Assembly: GCA_028023455.1 (NCBI GenBank) | Contig: JAQFVV010000072.1 | Location: 5,944,794 to 6,008,793 of the forward strand | DNA from: Epiperipatus broadwayi | Lineage: Eukaryota > Onychophora > Udeonychophora > Euonychophora > Peripatidae | DNA: 64,000 nt | Reading direction: 5' to 3' | Shown here: positions 50,150 through 60,670 of the stretch, one piece after another | Layout: each line of letters begins with the position of its first letter | How positions within the stretch are numbered: position 1 is the stretch's first letter | Position numbers and translations under genes: made by a program | Notes under the pieces: model-generated | Seen by the model: only the letters and a program-made list of their open reading frames with translations | The model's database searches: none | What the model was told of the DNA's origin: nothing

Positions 50150-50455
50150 GCATTCATATACTTGACAACATCCTCTTTAGATAAATCCATTCATGATTAT
50201 TACTGATCATTTATTAGAATAGAGATTATATTATGCAGGGAAACAAAGGATAGCATTGGATTAAGGTCAAGTATCAGTGTGCAATAAGCACTTGTAGATT
50301 CTTTTCTAATAATTTGATATTGATAAATACTGAATAAAGATCAAAAAGATATGGATTATGATCTGAGACAAGTGAAAAGGACTGGTTTGGAAGAAATACA
50401 TCTTGAAAGTTATTTTGACTTTGTTCATGTGTTTGAAGTGTGTGGGGAGAAACAG
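50150..50455 (+). repeat. family F fragment followed by family C fragment
   Basis: 50150-50240 matches F ('cttgacaacatcctcttta', 'ttatt actgatcatttatt' region, 'agaatagagatt'). 50345-50455 matches the C middle weakly ('gattatgatctgagac', 'aggactggtttggaagaaat', 'tgttcatgtgtttgaag'). Confidence 0.45.
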
Positions 50456-50459
50456 AATT

Positions 50460-51390
50460 TTAAGTATATATGTTAGATTATGTAATTGTACATCTCAATG
50501 TCACAAAGGTGTGGATGCATGGTAAAAGTATAAACAAACTTTTATAATAACAAACGTATCTGTAGAAAATCTTAGAAGTGTTAATTGCATAGTAAATAAT
50601 CACTTCATTCCTAGCTGACATTCAAACGTAGAAAGATTTATTCTTGCAGAATGAAAAGGAAATCCATGTTGCACAGTGGTCATTGCATCCTCTGCTATGA
50701 TCATGTCATGAAGTTCATAGTCAGGTTTAGAATTTTCCACAAACAATGGTCCCAAAACTAATCAAGCTATCCATCTGAATATTGGTTGGAAAATGGATAT
50801 CTAGCATTTATTTATTAGCGAATAAAGCATTATGATGTAAGGGCATTAGTAATCTTGGTGAGCAATGTTGTCCTTCTTGATTAGAACTAGTAAAGCGTCT
50901 AATGCACTGTAGTGAATTATTAGTAAGTGAATGATTTTTTTTGGAAATTCACATAAAATTTACCATTTGAAATGATGAAGTTGATTTATAGTTCATGGAT
51001 CTTGAGTTGTACAGTCTGTCATTCTAGCACTGAGACAACAATACAGGGCAGTGGGCTATCAGAAGCTGTTTTTATCTTTTTGTTTACTGAAATGAAAACA
51101 AATGTAAACATTAAGAAATATATTCTTCTTTTATTAAAAGATTAATATGAGCTTAATATCTGTCCAATACAAAACATAGCCATATTACCACTCTATCATT
51201 TACGAAGATCTATATCTTGAAATAGATTCATACATGAATTTTACTTCAAAGTCCGAAGATATTCTAATACTTTATTAAATGTGAATTTCTAAAAAAAATT
51301 GTAAACCAGAAAAGTACTCATGATGCTTTATTCTTTTCCTTTACCTTGTGACAGAATTCTGGATTCCATTCTATCCAGAAGCAGCAGACT
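50460..51390. other. AT-rich, possible tRNA-like fragment
   Basis: 50665-50740 contains 'gttgcacagtggtcattgca' and 'tcaggtttagaattttcc', which could be relics of A and B boxes. Not strong enough to call. The rest shows nothing. Confidence 0.3.
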
Positions 51391-51396
51391 CTTTGT

Positions 51397-51959
51397 ACTT
51401 AATTTCTGATGTCTATTTCAAGTTTGGTTAATCACTAGATGCTAAATTGAAGATCTTATTAAATCCCTATCCAAGATATAAAAAATCCCCCTGTACTACC
51501 TTTGGGTTCAAAACTCCTCACTGATGAAGGCTCTAAGTCAGAAACTGGTCTGGAGATATGGATAATATAGTATTGGTATGGATTTAAGAGGCACTATCAT
51601 CTAGCAGCTATTGATTACTCAAGTTGACAATTAACTAAAGTTTACAGCTGAATCTCAAAAAGTTGTAAAAACCTCTTTTTACTTAATTTCTGATGTCTAT
51701 TTCAAGTTTGGTTAATCACTAGATGCTAAATTGAATATCTTATTAAATCCCTATCCAAGATATAAAAAATCCCCCTGTACTACATTTGGGTTCAAAACTC
51801 CTCACTGATGAAAGCTCTAAGTCAGAAACTGGTCTGGAGATATGGATAATATAGTATTGGGTATGGATTTAAGAAGCACTATCATCTAGCAGCTATTGAT
51901 TACTCAAGTTGACAATTAACTAAAGTTTACAGCTGAATCTCAAAAAGTTGTAAAAACCT
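51397..51959 (+). repeat. tandem duplication (about 284 bp) containing a family A/D core
   Basis: 51397-51674 and 51681-51959 are nearly identical: 'acttaatttctgatgtctat', 'gaatatcttatt' versus 'gaagatcttatt', 'ctcctcactgatgaaggctc', 'gaaactggtctggagatatg', 'gcagctattgattactcaag'. Differences are a few substitutions and one extra G. The core block is from family A or D. High identity implies a recent duplication, and it ends exactly at the junction with the RTE fragment. Confidence 0.88.
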
Positions 51960-52090
51960 AGAAAGAGACAACACTTAAGATGGATAGATGAGATAAAAAA
52001 TGAAGAGTTGCTATGGATTGGAAAAAGTGGATTAACTTGGAGAGATCTTCATCTTATAGTAGGTCAATAATGTCTGAAAATAATAATTTT
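51955..52090 (+). pseudogene. RTE-like LINE 3' terminal fragment
   Basis: 'aacctagaaagagacaacac', 'ttaagatggatagatgagat', 'ggattaacttggagagatct', 'tcatcttatagtaggtcaat' correspond to the RPRKRP-VRWMDEI to LGETFILQWID end of the 25816 copy. Very short, no frame. The adjoining tandem duplication ends in the same 'aaaaacct' that begins this fragment. Confidence 0.75.
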
Positions 52091-52216
52091 GATAAAGTCT
52101 AATCTTTCCAAAATAATTATTACTCATTCTATCATTCTCTTGCATTGCTGTATTAAATAAATCTCTAACAAATTTCACTCCCTCTTTGCATTTATCACAA
52201 TTCAGTTATCTATATA

Positions 52217-54927
52217 CACCTGGGTCTCATTTTATGTGAATTTTTTAAATGCAATTTTGAAGTTATGCGATTCATGTTTCTTCTTGATATCTTTTTATGT
52301 GCATTTTCTTTTATGCGATAAAGAAGTTCATATTTCACTATATTTATTAGATATTAAGAAATTTAAATTATTAATAACTTATTTTGATTTGAAATACTTT
52401 TTTTTTTTCAAAAATATATTTTATTAGTAGCTAACATGACTATGAATATAAAAATATCGCAATAAATATTCAAAAATTTTAAACTTTTAAAACATATTTT
52501 GTTAGATATAACAGAAATAAATACTCTTTTTGATTTTTAAAAATAATTAGAAATAATGAAGATTTTGTTGATTTTGTAAACTGAAAATAATCTTTCTAGA
52601 AATAATAATGTATAAATCCTTTTGTTTTGATTGCAATCTCTTTTTTTTTTAATATAGAAACAAAATGTGAACATTTAAAATTTATTTCAGTAGTAATCAA
52701 AAATATCTATCAAATGAAGAGAAATTTATTATTTTTTGATAAATAAAAATCATTTAATCATAGATTTTATGTTGATGTGTGAGACAAAGAAAAATGTCAA
52801 AAAATGCTGAAATCTGAGAGAGTTTGCTGCAATGAACAACCTCTTAAATTACAATGAGAGCTAAAGTTGTATGTCTGGATATCATGAGCCTTATAAACAA
52901 TTAGTAAAATCATTGTTTCAAAGTTTAATCACTGATTACATTGTCAACAGAAAACCATTAACACAGCACAAGACTGACGATGGCACTAGTTGTACTTCCT
53001 CATGATGAATCTGATTTCTTACCAGTTCACAAACAAACTGCATATTGTCAAATAGTGATAATGATTAAAATATGTATGAAAAAATGTAAAATTACATACT
53101 GTAATTAATAAAAAAAGTTTGTCTTGTATCAATTTTTTTAAAATATTTAAAAATTTTTATTAGTCATACTTTATTTCCTTACTTTTTTTAATGTGAATTT
53201 TAAAATAATTTTTTGTTGTTGCTTTGCTTTTATGCGATTTGTGAAGATTATAGAATGTTTGTGAAGATTATAGAATGTATCCTCCATTTTTCAAAGTAAG
53301 TCAAGTCTATTTTTTGTGCAAAACTTATCTACTGCATAAAACAAGACCCAGGTGCATTACAGAACATATCCCCCATTTTTCAAGATAAGTTAAGTCTAAT
53401 TTTGTGTGATTTTGTTAACGCAGGTTTTCTGCGGAACCTATCTACCGCATAAAATGAGACCCAGGTGCATTACAGAACATATCCCCCATTTTTCAAGGTG
53501 TCTGTTTTTGTGTAATTTTTTTAATGTGGGTTTTCTTTGGAACCTATCTACTGCATAAAACAAGATCCAGGTGCATTACAGAATATATCCCCCATTTTTT
53601 AAGGTAAGTTAAGTCTATTTTTGTGTGATTTTTTTAATGCAGGTTTTCTGTGGAACCTATCTATCACATAAAATAAGACCCAAGGTAAGTTAAGTCTATT
53701 TTTGTGCGATTTTTTTAATGTGGGTTTTCTGCAGAACCTATCTACCGCATAAACAAGAGTCTCATTTTATGCAGTAAATAGGTTCTGCAGAAAACCCACA
53801 TTAAAAAAACTGCACAAAAATAGACAACTTACCTTGAAAAATGGGGGATACATTCTGTAATTTTCATAAAAGCAACAAGGAAAAATTATTTTAAAATTCA
53901 CTTAAAAAAAAAAAGAAATAAAGTATGACTAATAAAAAATTTCAAATATTTGAAAAAAATTGATACAAGACAAACTTTTTTTATTAACTACAGTATTTAA
54001 TTTTACATTTTTTCATACATATTTTAATCTTTATCACTATTTGACCATATGCAGTTCATTTGTGAACTGATAAGAAATCAGATTTGTCACAAGAGGAAGT
54101 ACAACTAGCACCATCGTCAGTCTTGTGCTGTGTTAATGGTTTTCTGTTGACAATGTAATCGGTGATTAAACATTGAGACAATAATTTTACTAATTGTTTA
54201 TAAAGCTTGTGATATCCGGACATACAACTTTAGCTCTCATTGGAATTTAAGAGGTTGTTCATTGTAGCAAACTCTCTCAGATTTTGCATTTTCTGACATT
54301 TTTCTTTGTCTCACACATCAACATAAAATCTATGATTAAATGATTTTTACTTATCAGAAATTAATAAATTTTTCTTCATTTGATAAATATTTTTGTTTAC
54401 TACCGAAATAAATTTTAAATGTTCACATTTTGTTTCTATATTTATAAAATGAGATTGCAATCAAACAAAAAGATTTATACATTATCATTTCTAGAAAGAT
54501 TATTTTCAGTTTGCAAAATCAACAAACTCTTCATTATTTGAGATTATTTTTAAAAATCTAAAAGAATATTTATTTCTGTTATATCTAACAAAATGTTTTA
54601 AAAGTTTAAACTTTTTGAATATTTATTGTGATATTTTTATATTCATAAGTATAAATCTATTATTATTATTTACTTATAAGTAAGATTCTAAATAGCTTCA
54701 GACCATATTCACATTAGCTGCTAATATAACATATTTTTGAAAAAAAAAAGTATTTCAAGTCAAAATAAGTTATTAAGAATTTAAATTTCTTGATATTTAA
54801 TAAACATAGTGAAATATGAACTTCTTTATCACATAAAAGAAAACACACATAAAAAGATATTAAAAAGAATGAATCGCATAACTTCAAAATAGCATTTAAA
54901 AAATCTGCATAAAACAAGACCCAGGTG
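52217..54927. mobile_element. 2.7-kb foldback with end-like tandem repeats at its centre
   Basis: Arms of about 1.1 kb (52217-53350 and 53760-54927) are inverted copies with moderate divergence; termini read 'cacctgggtctcatttta' and its inverse. The centre (about 53281-53860) has five to six units of about 105-115 bp, each with 'cccccatttttcaaggtaag', 'ttttttaatgcaggttttct', 'ggaacctatctaccgcataa' and 'agacccaggtgcattac'; the last part of each unit is the terminal sequence. Outside are 'tatata' and 'tatatc', compatible with a TA or TATA duplication. No ORF has protein character; ORFs of about 70 codons appear as a mirrored pair in the arms only because the arms are copies. Non-autonomous. Confidence 0.88.
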
Positions 54928-55199
54928 TATATCAAAACTAACAGGAATCAGATTATTTGATTACAAAAAACAAAAATAGCATTCATGTCTTGGGTGCATG
55001 AGTGTTTTGTCAACTCTTAAAGATTAGAATTTAAGTCAACTACATTACATTACATGGTAAAGGACTCTCCAATAATGTAACATATTTAGATGTGACCCTC
55101 AAAAAAGCATTTTTAATGTGGACCTGGAATTACTTAAAGTGTGATAGCCTTAATATATACTAACCTTTCCATTATGTCAGTAAGATCAAAGAAAACAAT

Positions 55200-55500
55200 T
55201 ATTTGCCTGTCTCTGTATCAATATTCGGTAGTTGTGGAGGGTCCATACTACCACCGGTACACGGTGCTGCGCCACCATCAACAACCAGCCCGAAGCTTGC
55301 AAGTGAGAAATTTCTGTGTAACCACAAAAATATTCAGAGTAGGGGCCCAAATGCAGTGACACAAGTGCCATACGCTAGGTGGCGCTGTTCACCATGCGTA
55401 CACACAGGAACCTTATGCCAACTAGCGTCCAGCACTAGCTTCCAGCACTATTGCCCACTTGGTGGCGCTGATAGCCATAGGAGCTTCAAACTAAAGTTGG
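55200..55500. other. GC-rich block, origin unknown
   Basis: Strikingly GC-rich for the window, with 'ctaggtggcgctgttcacca' and 'cttggtggcgctgatagcca' as a diverged direct repeat about 85 bp apart, and 'agcgtccagcactagcttcc' then 'agcactattg'. A 121-codon plus ORF (55203-55568) spans it: cysteine, serine and proline-rich, with no recognised motif; two other frames are also open, as expected of GC-rich non-coding DNA. Could be a transposon remnant. No boundaries found. Confidence 0.4.
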
Positions 55501-56830
55501 AGCTATTATTTCAGTTACACCTATTTCTTTTTAATATTCAATTCTTGCAATGTGGTTATCTGCATTAAAGTATTTTTTGACTTGCCACTATTATGTTCAT
55601 ATGATTATTTTTCTTCTTCAATTTGCCTTTCCCCCCTTTTTTTATTGATGTAAGTTTATCTTTCTGTTTCATTTATTCTGCTTTCTGTTTTGTTGACAGC
55701 CTTATTTTTAAAACAACTCTCGACTTTTTTCTTCCTTCTCACTAAAGATCAGTGCCATGTCTCCCATGTTGTTGATCAATACATCACAGTTTCCTTCATT
55801 TATTTCTATTTGTTGAACAGAGTTCGAAGATGTTATTCTTATTTTTTGCATATAAATGGTTTATTTCAGTTGTCCAAAACAATTTCCTTTCAATCAGCTT
55901 CATATCTACTCAGTTTGGGGCAGTTGATATGGTCACTGGCTTGGGATCAGGAGATTCCAAGATCAGTTCTGTCACTCAAACATCTTATGAACAATAAAGC
56001 CATTGTGTATGTGTTTTATTTGTTCATGTTTCAATATATCATAATAATACTCACCAGCCTTTCTTTGTTATTCCCTTTAGTGTTTCTCTATCAATTTCAA
56101 TGTTAAATCCAGTAATAATTCCAGCTTTTTTTGTACTTGTTTTGAGTCATTACTCTACACCTTCTGCATATTTTTTTTACTAAAATTAAGTCTCCAACAA
56201 TAGTACTAAGAAAAATCAAGATTTTTGGCTGTTGTATTGTCATCATATTCTTTTTAAAGAAGTGAATGTATCATTCTCTAAAACTTCCAACAACCTAAAT
56301 AGGGGTTTAAGAGCAGTTCTCTTCATGATGCTTTAGACCTTTTTCCAGTCTGGATGAGTTTTTTTGGACTTTTCTTTCATCAATGGAGAATAGTATTCAA
56401 AGTTGGATCTGATGCATGTATGGATTGAATAGCTACTTTTTACTCTTTTGTACTATTCAAGTTAATAACCTGAAATTTGAACCCTGGCTAATTCTCTTGA
56501 TAGATCTGGTATCATAACAGTTTCTATACATTTTATTCAATCTTACCATAGATGTCTCTGGGATAGAATGAAGATAACTGTTTTGGAAATATACCAATAG
56601 GAATATGATAGGATCATGTAATATTGTGGTATTAAATACAGTTTACATAAACTATCAAGGCAGCATTCTTTTTCATCCTGATCAAATCACTTATCAACAA
56701 CTGAATTACAGATGTATAGCGTATTAATAAATTATTTCCAGTCAAAACTAAAATGCTCTAAAGAAATCTTATTATGGTCACATGTGCATATAGTGTTACT
56801 ACAACAGATTTCAATTATTCATACAGAACT
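55501..56830. other. nothing firmly assignable
   Basis: A 138-codon plus ORF at 55690-56106 is rich in F/L/Y and typical of AT-rich read-through; one segment ('LIWSLAWDQEIPRSVLSLKH') is less biased but unrecognised. No repeat family is visible. Confidence 0.4.
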
Positions 56831-56834
56831 GGTA

Positions 56835-57239
56835 TTAAATCATTGAACATCACATGACACCATTCTTTATACTTACACAAGCTGTTTACACAGAATCTAA
56901 ATTCTCTATACAGCAGTGCCATTCAGTGCAAGCTAGAGTAATCAATGAATGCAGGAAGGTTTGTACATTAAATCCCTATCTATATTGGATTCCTAAGACT
57001 AGGTTCTAGCTTGGGGCTTTCATCAGTTAGGAGTCTTGGATCTGAGAGCACTGAGCTCTCATATCCAAGACTCCTCACTGATGAAAGCCATAAGCTAGAA
57101 ACTAGTCTAGGGATATTGAATGAGTAGGAACCAGATATGAATCTTATGCAGAAACCTTCCTACATTTCATTGATTATTCTGCCTTGCACTTTGTGTGCTA
57201 CCGTATGGAGAGATAATTCAAGCGATTAAATTCTTTAAC
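56835..57239. mobile_element. family A foldback, older copy with diverged target duplication
   Basis: The element is about 56850-57224. The left end 'catcacatgacaccattctt' is tail-complete and the right ends at 'ccgtatggagagataattca'. Arms meet at 'gagagcactgagctctca' (about 57046-57062). Flanks attaaatcattgaac (56835-56849) and attaaattctttaac (57225-57239) agree at 12 of 15 positions, consistent with an old target duplication. The core 'cactgatgaaagccataagc' then 'tagaaactagtct' is kept. Confidence 0.75.
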
Positions 57240-57360
57240 CATTCTCTTATATACTAACAGATTAGCAGTACAGAATTATAAATCATTTTGCATTTTACTG
57301 ATCAATTTCTCAGCTCTTGCTCTTTGAACATGCGTTAATTTTGATTTAGGTTGTTTACAT

Positions 57361-57474
57361 TAAACTCACTTTTTTTTAAGTGTCCTAGCATCGGCAACCC
57401 GGGAAACTGCCTGCAAGTGCAAGGCAGTTGCGCTGACCTCTCGACCACCAAAAGCAAGACTAAACTCACTTTTT
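57361..57474 (-). mobile_element. tRNA-derived SINE with perfect target duplication
   Basis: Minus-strand copy of the SINE at 12194 and 13424. taaactcactttt occurs at 57361-57373 and at 57461-57473. On the minus strand it reads 'tggtggtcgagaggtcagcg' then 'caactgccttgcacttgcag', 'gcagtttcccgggttgccga' and 'tgctaggacactt' plus A's. The B-box part is deleted relative to 12194, so the copy is about 85 bp. Confidence 0.85.
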
Positions 57475-58370
57475 AATTCGCTGTCTTTATAAAAAGACAA
57501 ATATTTTAATTAACTTTAAACACTTTCATCTAATGTGAGGGAAAAATTTTAGGGGTATTTACAGTTAATAAAACAAAGAAAATAATTAAAAGAAAAAGAA
57601 AGAATGAAATCTTAATTTTCCTTCGATTGTTTTCTTAAAACGTGCTTCTGAAATGGCTACTTTTGCTATATGGTTTTTTTTTTTTGTTCAAATTTTGTAG
57701 GATGCATTAGATAAAAATAACATTGCAAGATTTTGGGGTTAAAATGAACAGATTTCTTCAAATTTTGTTGACCAAATATTAAAAATCAATCAATCATTAA
57801 AATGTAATGGGTTTTTTTTTAAATGCTTTTATTTAATTTGAAAACAAATGCACTAAAAGAAGAAAAAAATCTTAGACCACAATTTCGGTTACGTAACTTT
57901 AAATATATTTCATGAAACAAACAAGCACAAGTACGTTATTAAAATAATATATAAGTTAGATTCTGAAACAATAAATGTTTTAGATAAACTTGGTAAACAT
58001 TGCCTACCTTATATCAGTATCAATCTATTTTGTAAATTATTTTACTGAATGCATTCAGATTTCTTGAAATAGATTTACATTCTTAAAATATTACGTATTT
58101 GATACGCTATAACATCATTTACATAGTCTTCAAAATTCGTAGTATGAAATTGAAAATAATTTACATGGTCATCAAAATTTGTAATATGAAATTGAAAATA
58201 AAAGCATGGGCATCCGTAAATTAATTAATTCAAGCAATACAATTAGTGGTCAATATAAATACTGTAGTCTATTGTTTCTTTGAATTATTTAATTTATAGA
58301 TGGCCCAAGACTTTTATTTAAAGTTGCATATAGCAGTAGCAAAAAAAAATTCCATACAGTCATGCTACTT
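57475..58370. other. AT-rich, nothing assignable
   Basis: Only a short direct repeat near 58110-58200 ('gtcatcaaaatttgtaatat' and a diverged 'gtcttcaaaattcgtagtat'). No ORF, RNA or repeat family. Confidence 0.5.
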
Positions 58371-58374
58371 AGTG

Positions 58375-58500
58375 TGAATTCTATTATCAATAGATGCTAA
58401 AAGATTGTGCATAATCTCTATTCAGTGCCTTTTCATCCAATATCTTCAGACTCGTTCCTAGCTTAAAGCTTTCATCAGTGAGGAGTCTTGAATACTGAAG
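58375..58500 (-). repeat. family A core fragment
   Basis: 'tcaatagatgctaaaagatt', 'catccaatatcttcagactc', then 'ctagcttaaagctttcatca'. In the forward sense the core hairpin here is AAGC..TTTA..AGCT where other copies have AGGC..CATA..AGCC, a paired change that keeps the stem. Confidence 0.65.
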
Positions 58501-58599
58501 TAATGCATTAAAATTTTTGGATTTAATGCATTCTTCCAATAAAACAACAAGTCTGAGCATGTTATTAAGACAATAGTAAGCCCTGACTTAACTTAATAA

Positions 58600-59060
58600 A
58601 CTTGTACTACAAATGTAATAAAATGAATGTGTTAATAGCTCTAACAAGTTTTTTATTACATTTGTAGTACAAGCTTATTAAGTAAGTCACGTGATCAATG
58701 ACTTGATTTTCTTACTATTATATTTTTTACTTTTGAGACTTTGGTGAAGCTATAGTGCTAAGGCTATTAATATATGATGTAGCTGAAAATTATTCAGGCC
58801 CATATAGCTATTTAAGTTAGATAGCTAGATTTGAAGACATATAGCCATCTGAGAATTTCAGATTTTCTACTTAATAGTTACATTTTAGATAAATGCTGCT
58901 CTTGAGTTGGTATTTTAGATCTAGTGTCTGAATATTCTAACACCTCACTGAAGGTAGCCAGTAGCTTGAAACTGGCTTGAGGATAGGGATAATTCTAGAT
59001 AGAGATTTTAAATGCTTTCTCTTCTAGCATTTATTAAAAAAACTTATTCAGAGCTATTAG
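58600..59060. repeat. family D tail hairpin and D single arm
   Basis: 58600-58677 is a small inverted repeat ('cttgtactacaaatgtaata' and its inverse). 58890-59060 is a D arm: 'ttttagatctagtgtctgaa', 'cctcactgaaggtagcc', 'ttgaaactggcttgaggata', 'agagattttaaatgctttct'. Confidence 0.6.
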
Positions 59061-59102
59061 CATGCTCATTTTATTACATTATTAAGATAATTTACAAATC
59101 AG

Positions 59103-59287
59103 ATTTCGAAACAACCACTTTTTTAATAAACCGGTTGAAGCAGTCAATCTTAGCTTAAGATTGTGCTTCATGTTTCCATCTACTAATCTATGTTTTCCGA
59201 AACAACCACTTTTTTAATAAACCGGGTTGAAGCAGTCAATCTTAGCTTAAGATTGTGCTTCATGTTTCCATCTACTAACCTATGTTT
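59103..59287 (+). repeat. tandem duplication, 91-bp period
   Basis: Two nearly identical units: 'cgaaacaaccacttttttaa', 'gaagcagtcaatcttagctt', 'aagattgtgcttcatgtttc', 'catctactaa'. Differences are one extra G and one T/C. Each unit has a hairpin 'caatcttagcttaagattg'. Recent duplication. From 59290 to 60190 nothing assignable; 59930-60120 is more complex ('ctgctcgaccctatgggtca') but unrecognised. Confidence 0.85.
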
Positions 59288-60191
59288 AAATCCCTATTTC
59301 TCATCCCGCTTCTTTTGTCGTGTATATATATCATGTATATATTTGAGATGTGCGCCTAAATTATAAAATTTAATGTTTCAATAACATGTTTTAAAATTAT
59401 TATTAATTCTTTTTATTAATTATTAGTTTTTTTTTATTAAAGTATTATAGATGCGGCTCAAATATATACATAGGAGAAAAACTTACTAACAAAATATTGA
59501 TGTTTTTAAATATTTATTATATGTCATTTTTAGCTTTTTCTTTTTAAATTGCTTGTTTTTCTATTAAACTGTATATTTTTTATAAAATCCAAAATGGAAG
59601 ATGTGACTTGTTATTTGTCCAAAAATAATTAAGGGTTGGAAGCACTATTGTTTTAATCTGGGGTAGGTATTTTTAATTAAAGTCTTTTTTACTTAAAATG
59701 GGATTAAGATTAGAGATACTTTTGTTAAAAAACATATTGTCAAATCTATTTCTAATCTGGAAATAGATTTGAATCTATTTTTGGACATTATCTTACAATT
59801 GCATCTTTAAAAACAACTGATAAAAGAAAAAGTATAAAATGACTGAATTTTGAATCACAGAGAGATTAGCTACTTTTAGAGAGAGGTATTATAAACATTT
59901 CGTTTTGCTTGAAACTTAAAAATGATGTAGCAGTAAATCCACCACTCTGCTCGACCCTATGGGTCAGGGTCATCATCTGCCACTACCGTAATATCCTGCT
60001 GCCATGAAATGAAGAAAGGTCTAAAAAGAACTTTAGAATGCTAATAGAAGTTTCCTGTCACCGAAGTACTTGCATTTCAATCACCGTGCACGTGCCATAC
60101 TTTAAAATGGATTCTTAAAACTGCAAGGTAAATTTTCAAGCCACCACCTAATAGTCAATTTAGTCTAAATAATCTATCAAGATCTCTTCTC

Positions 60192-60244
60192 ATGTATTCT
60201 TTAACTTTGCCTTATATATATATATATATAGGCAAAGTTAAAGA

Positions 60245-60302
<58 letters not shown>
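60192..60302. repeat. perfect hairpin fused to (TA)n
   Basis: 60192-60212 and 60230-60250 are perfect inverse copies ('atgtattctttaactttgcc' and its complement) round a TA-rich loop, followed without a gap by about 50 bp of (AT)n. Possibly the product of palindrome extension by slippage. Confidence 0.85.
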
Positions 60303-60305
<3 letters not shown>

Positions 60306-60564
60306 AACAAAATTAAATGAGTTCAAAAGATATTATTACCATATCTGAGTCCAAAATATATAAGATTCTCAAAATATAACAATATCAAGAATTATAAGCA
60401 AATTATTAGCAAATTATTATAACAAGTATTATAACTCAGGTATATGAAATCACATGAAGTGAGTACACTAGTAATTTCAATAAAATATAACTCAGGTATA
60501 CAGACTGTAGGTTTTATCCACTTTCATTTCTTGGTTTGATGTTAAGTGCATGTTTAAACAAATA

Positions 60565-60670
60565 CTAAGTGAATATGGTCTAGCAGGGTGCCACTAGATT
60601 ATCTGAATCTAGACACGGTTATATCTAATAACCTTTCACATGTACTGGGTTTGAATCCCTTTTTGGTACT
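60565..60670 (+). repeat. tRNA-like element with strong B box
   Basis: 'atggtctagcagggtgcc' resembles an Asp/Glu-type A box region; 'actgggtttgaatccctttt' contains a perfect-looking B box with a T stem (about 60645-60659). The boxes are about 80 bases apart, longer than in a tRNA, so an insertion or a SINE is more likely than a tRNA gene. No target duplication found. Confidence 0.45.

Noticed and set aside
53281-53860. Possible CRISPR-like or satellite array
   Set aside because: Units of 105-115 bp without unique spacers lie symmetrically in the centre of an inverted-repeat element; eukaryotic context.
55690-56106. 138-codon plus ORF
   Set aside because: F/L/Y-rich, no recognisable domain, no promoter or splice context; treated as AT-rich read-through.
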